A stretch of 6,733 nucleotides of DNA from an uncultured Clostridia bacterium. Lineage in GTDB: Bacteria > Bacillota > Clostridia > Oscillospirales > Ruminococcaceae. Both the position numbers and the translations under genes were made by a program. The stretch spans positions 1-6,733 of the forward strand of contig CAMOFU010000136.1 in NCBI GenBank assembly GCA_946613705.1, read 5' to 3'. A model generated the notes under the pieces. That model had not been told where the DNA came from, made no database searches, and saw only the letters and a program-made list of their open reading frames with translations. Shown here in pieces: positions 5,844 through 6,733 of this stretch (position 1 is the first letter of the stretch; every line of letters begins with the position of its first letter).

Positions 5844-6703
5844 CACAGCTCCTCGCTCAGCTCATTTGCAAAGGCGATGAACTGCTCCATCGTCAGCTGC
5901 TCGGGTCGGACGTTCTCGGGAAGCCCCGCACGGGATATCGCAGCGGCGGCGGCAGCCTTGTCGATGCCCATGCCCGATGCCGCCGAGTTGGCAAGTGTCT
6001 TGCGGCGCTGCGAAAAAGCCGCGCGCACCGTCCTGAAAAAGAACCTCTCGTCCCTCACGCCCTCGGGTGTCGTCTCACGGAGATCAAAGCGCACCACACA
6101 GCTGTCAACATTCGGGGACGGCATGAAGCTGCCGCGCGAGACATTAAACAGCAGCCTCGGCTCGGAGAAATAATTCACCGCCACCGTGACCGCACCCATA
6201 TCCCTGGTGCCCATTTTCGCACAGAGCCGCGCACCTGCCTCCTTCTGCACCATGACCGTCACCGTCCTGATCGGCAGCCGCTGCTCGAGCAGCATCATTA
6301 TGACGGGCGAGGTGATGTAATAGGGCAGATTGGCACATACCGCGACCTCAAGCCCCGCAAATTCCTCCGCTATCAGCTTATGCAGATCGACCTTCATAAC
6401 GTCCTCGTTGATGATCTTCACGTTGTCATGCTCGGCAAGCGTCTCGGCAAGCACGGGCATCAGCCGCTCGTCTATCTCTATCGCGCAGACCTTGTCCGCA
6501 CGCTTTGCGAGCTCGTGGGTCAGCACGCCTATGCCCGTTCCGATCTCGATGATGCCGAAGCCCTCTCTTGCATTGCCCAGCTCCGCTATCCTCGGGCAGA
6601 CCGACGGGTTCACGAGAAAATTCTGCCCCAGCGTTTTTGAGAACGTAAAGCCGTGGCGCGACAGTATGTCCTTTATGTTTCCGATATTGGAAAGTCCTTC
6701 CAT
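5843..6703 (-). CDS. rsmA: 16S rRNA (adenine1518-N6/adenine1519-N6)-dimethyltransferase
   Basis: RsmA (KsgA) uses S-adenosylmethionine to dimethylate two adjacent adenines in the 3'-terminal hairpin of 16S rRNA, a late 30S assembly step. Loss of the enzyme gives kasugamycin resistance. The 286-residue protein has the normal family length and order: QNFL (27-30), SAM motif I EIGTGIG (53-59), acidic ribose-binding Glu76 in IEIDE, Asp101 in NEDVMKVD, catalytic motif IV NLPYY (125-129), FMPSPNVDS (193-201), and a C-terminal helical domain with FSQRRKTL (230-237). Motif I has Thr where the family usually has Pro (GPG), a tolerable substitution. The ATG is preceded by GGAGG (6712-6716) 8 nt upstream. 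Only 30 bp of upstream sequence is visible, with no promoter, so it may be driven by an upstream gene (often rnmV/tatD in Bacillota). Confidence 0.98.
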   Translation of the reverse strand: MEGLSNIGNIKDILSRHGFTFSKTLGQNFLVNPSVCPRIAELGNAREGFGIIEIGTGIGVLTHELAKRADKVCAIEIDERLMPVLAETLAEHDNVKIINEDVMKVDLHKLIAEEFAGLEVAVCANLPYYITSPVIMMLLEQRLPIRTVTVMVQKEAGARLCAKMGTRDMGAVTVAVNYFSEPRLLFNVSRGSFMPSPNVDSCVVRFDLRETTPEGVRDERFFFRTVRAAFSQRRKTLANSAASGMGIDKAAAAAAISRAGLPENVRPEQLTMEQFIAFANELSEEL

Positions 6704-6733
6704 GCTGCTCTCCTCCGATCATTTATCCGTTAA

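Noticed and set aside
6719..6733. Possible last codons of an upstream minus-strand gene (TTA ACG GAT AAA TGA) before rsmA
   Set aside because: Only four codons and a stop are visible, and another frame also has a stop there, so no coding call can be supported. An upstream operon partner such as rnmV is plausible but unseen.

Overview
The window is a dense, GC-rich stretch of a Gram-positive chromosome with all four genes on the minus strand. In transcription order (right to left) they are rsmA (ksgA), spoIIE, glgB and glgC, the last cut by the left edge. SpoIIE occurs in endospore-forming Bacillota. The GlgB and GlgC sequences are of the clostridial type, and codon use is strongly GC3-biased. 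Together these suggest a Clostridia member, perhaps Ruminococcus/Oscillospiraceae-like. The placement is inferred from protein flavour and composition; no 16S or other marker is present to settle it.

Layout, right to left. rsmA (6703-5843) is a complete 16S rRNA dimethyltransferase gene; its promoter or upstream operon partner lies outside the window. A 95-bp gap follows, with a small stem-loop at the rsmA stop and a promoter with a perfect extended -10 (TGTTATAAT). The only -35-like hexamer sits 21 bp upstream and lies inside a near-consensus Spo0A box. spoIIE (5747-3381) encodes the membrane-bound PP2C-type phosphatase that activates sigma-F. A 120-bp gap follows with no recognisable intrinsic terminator for spoIIE; it holds a sigma-A-like promoter for glgB, an AT-rich dyad overlapping that promoter, and a leader stem-loop. 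glgB (3260-1224) encodes glycogen branching enzyme with an unusual Lys/Ala-rich C-terminal tail. An 84-bp gap with a stem-loop and a very AT-rich tract leads into glgC (1139-1), ADP-glucose pyrophosphorylase, missing its last residues.

How they fit. GlgC makes ADP-glucose and GlgB introduces alpha-1,6 branches into the glucan, so glgBC is the start of a bacterial glycogen (granulose) operon; glgD/glgA would be expected beyond the left edge. Its position directly behind spoIIE, with no obvious terminator, could allow sporulation-time read-through into glycogen genes, as granulose accumulation is linked to sporulation in clostridia. This is a hypothesis. rsmA is housekeeping and probably unrelated in function.

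I see no RNA genes, mobile elements, CRISPR arrays or phage features. No gap between genes exceeds about 120 bp. The most unusual items are the histone-H1-like tail on GlgB and the Spo0A-style long-spacer promoter of spoIIE. I do not see strong evidence for a wholly new multi-gene system.
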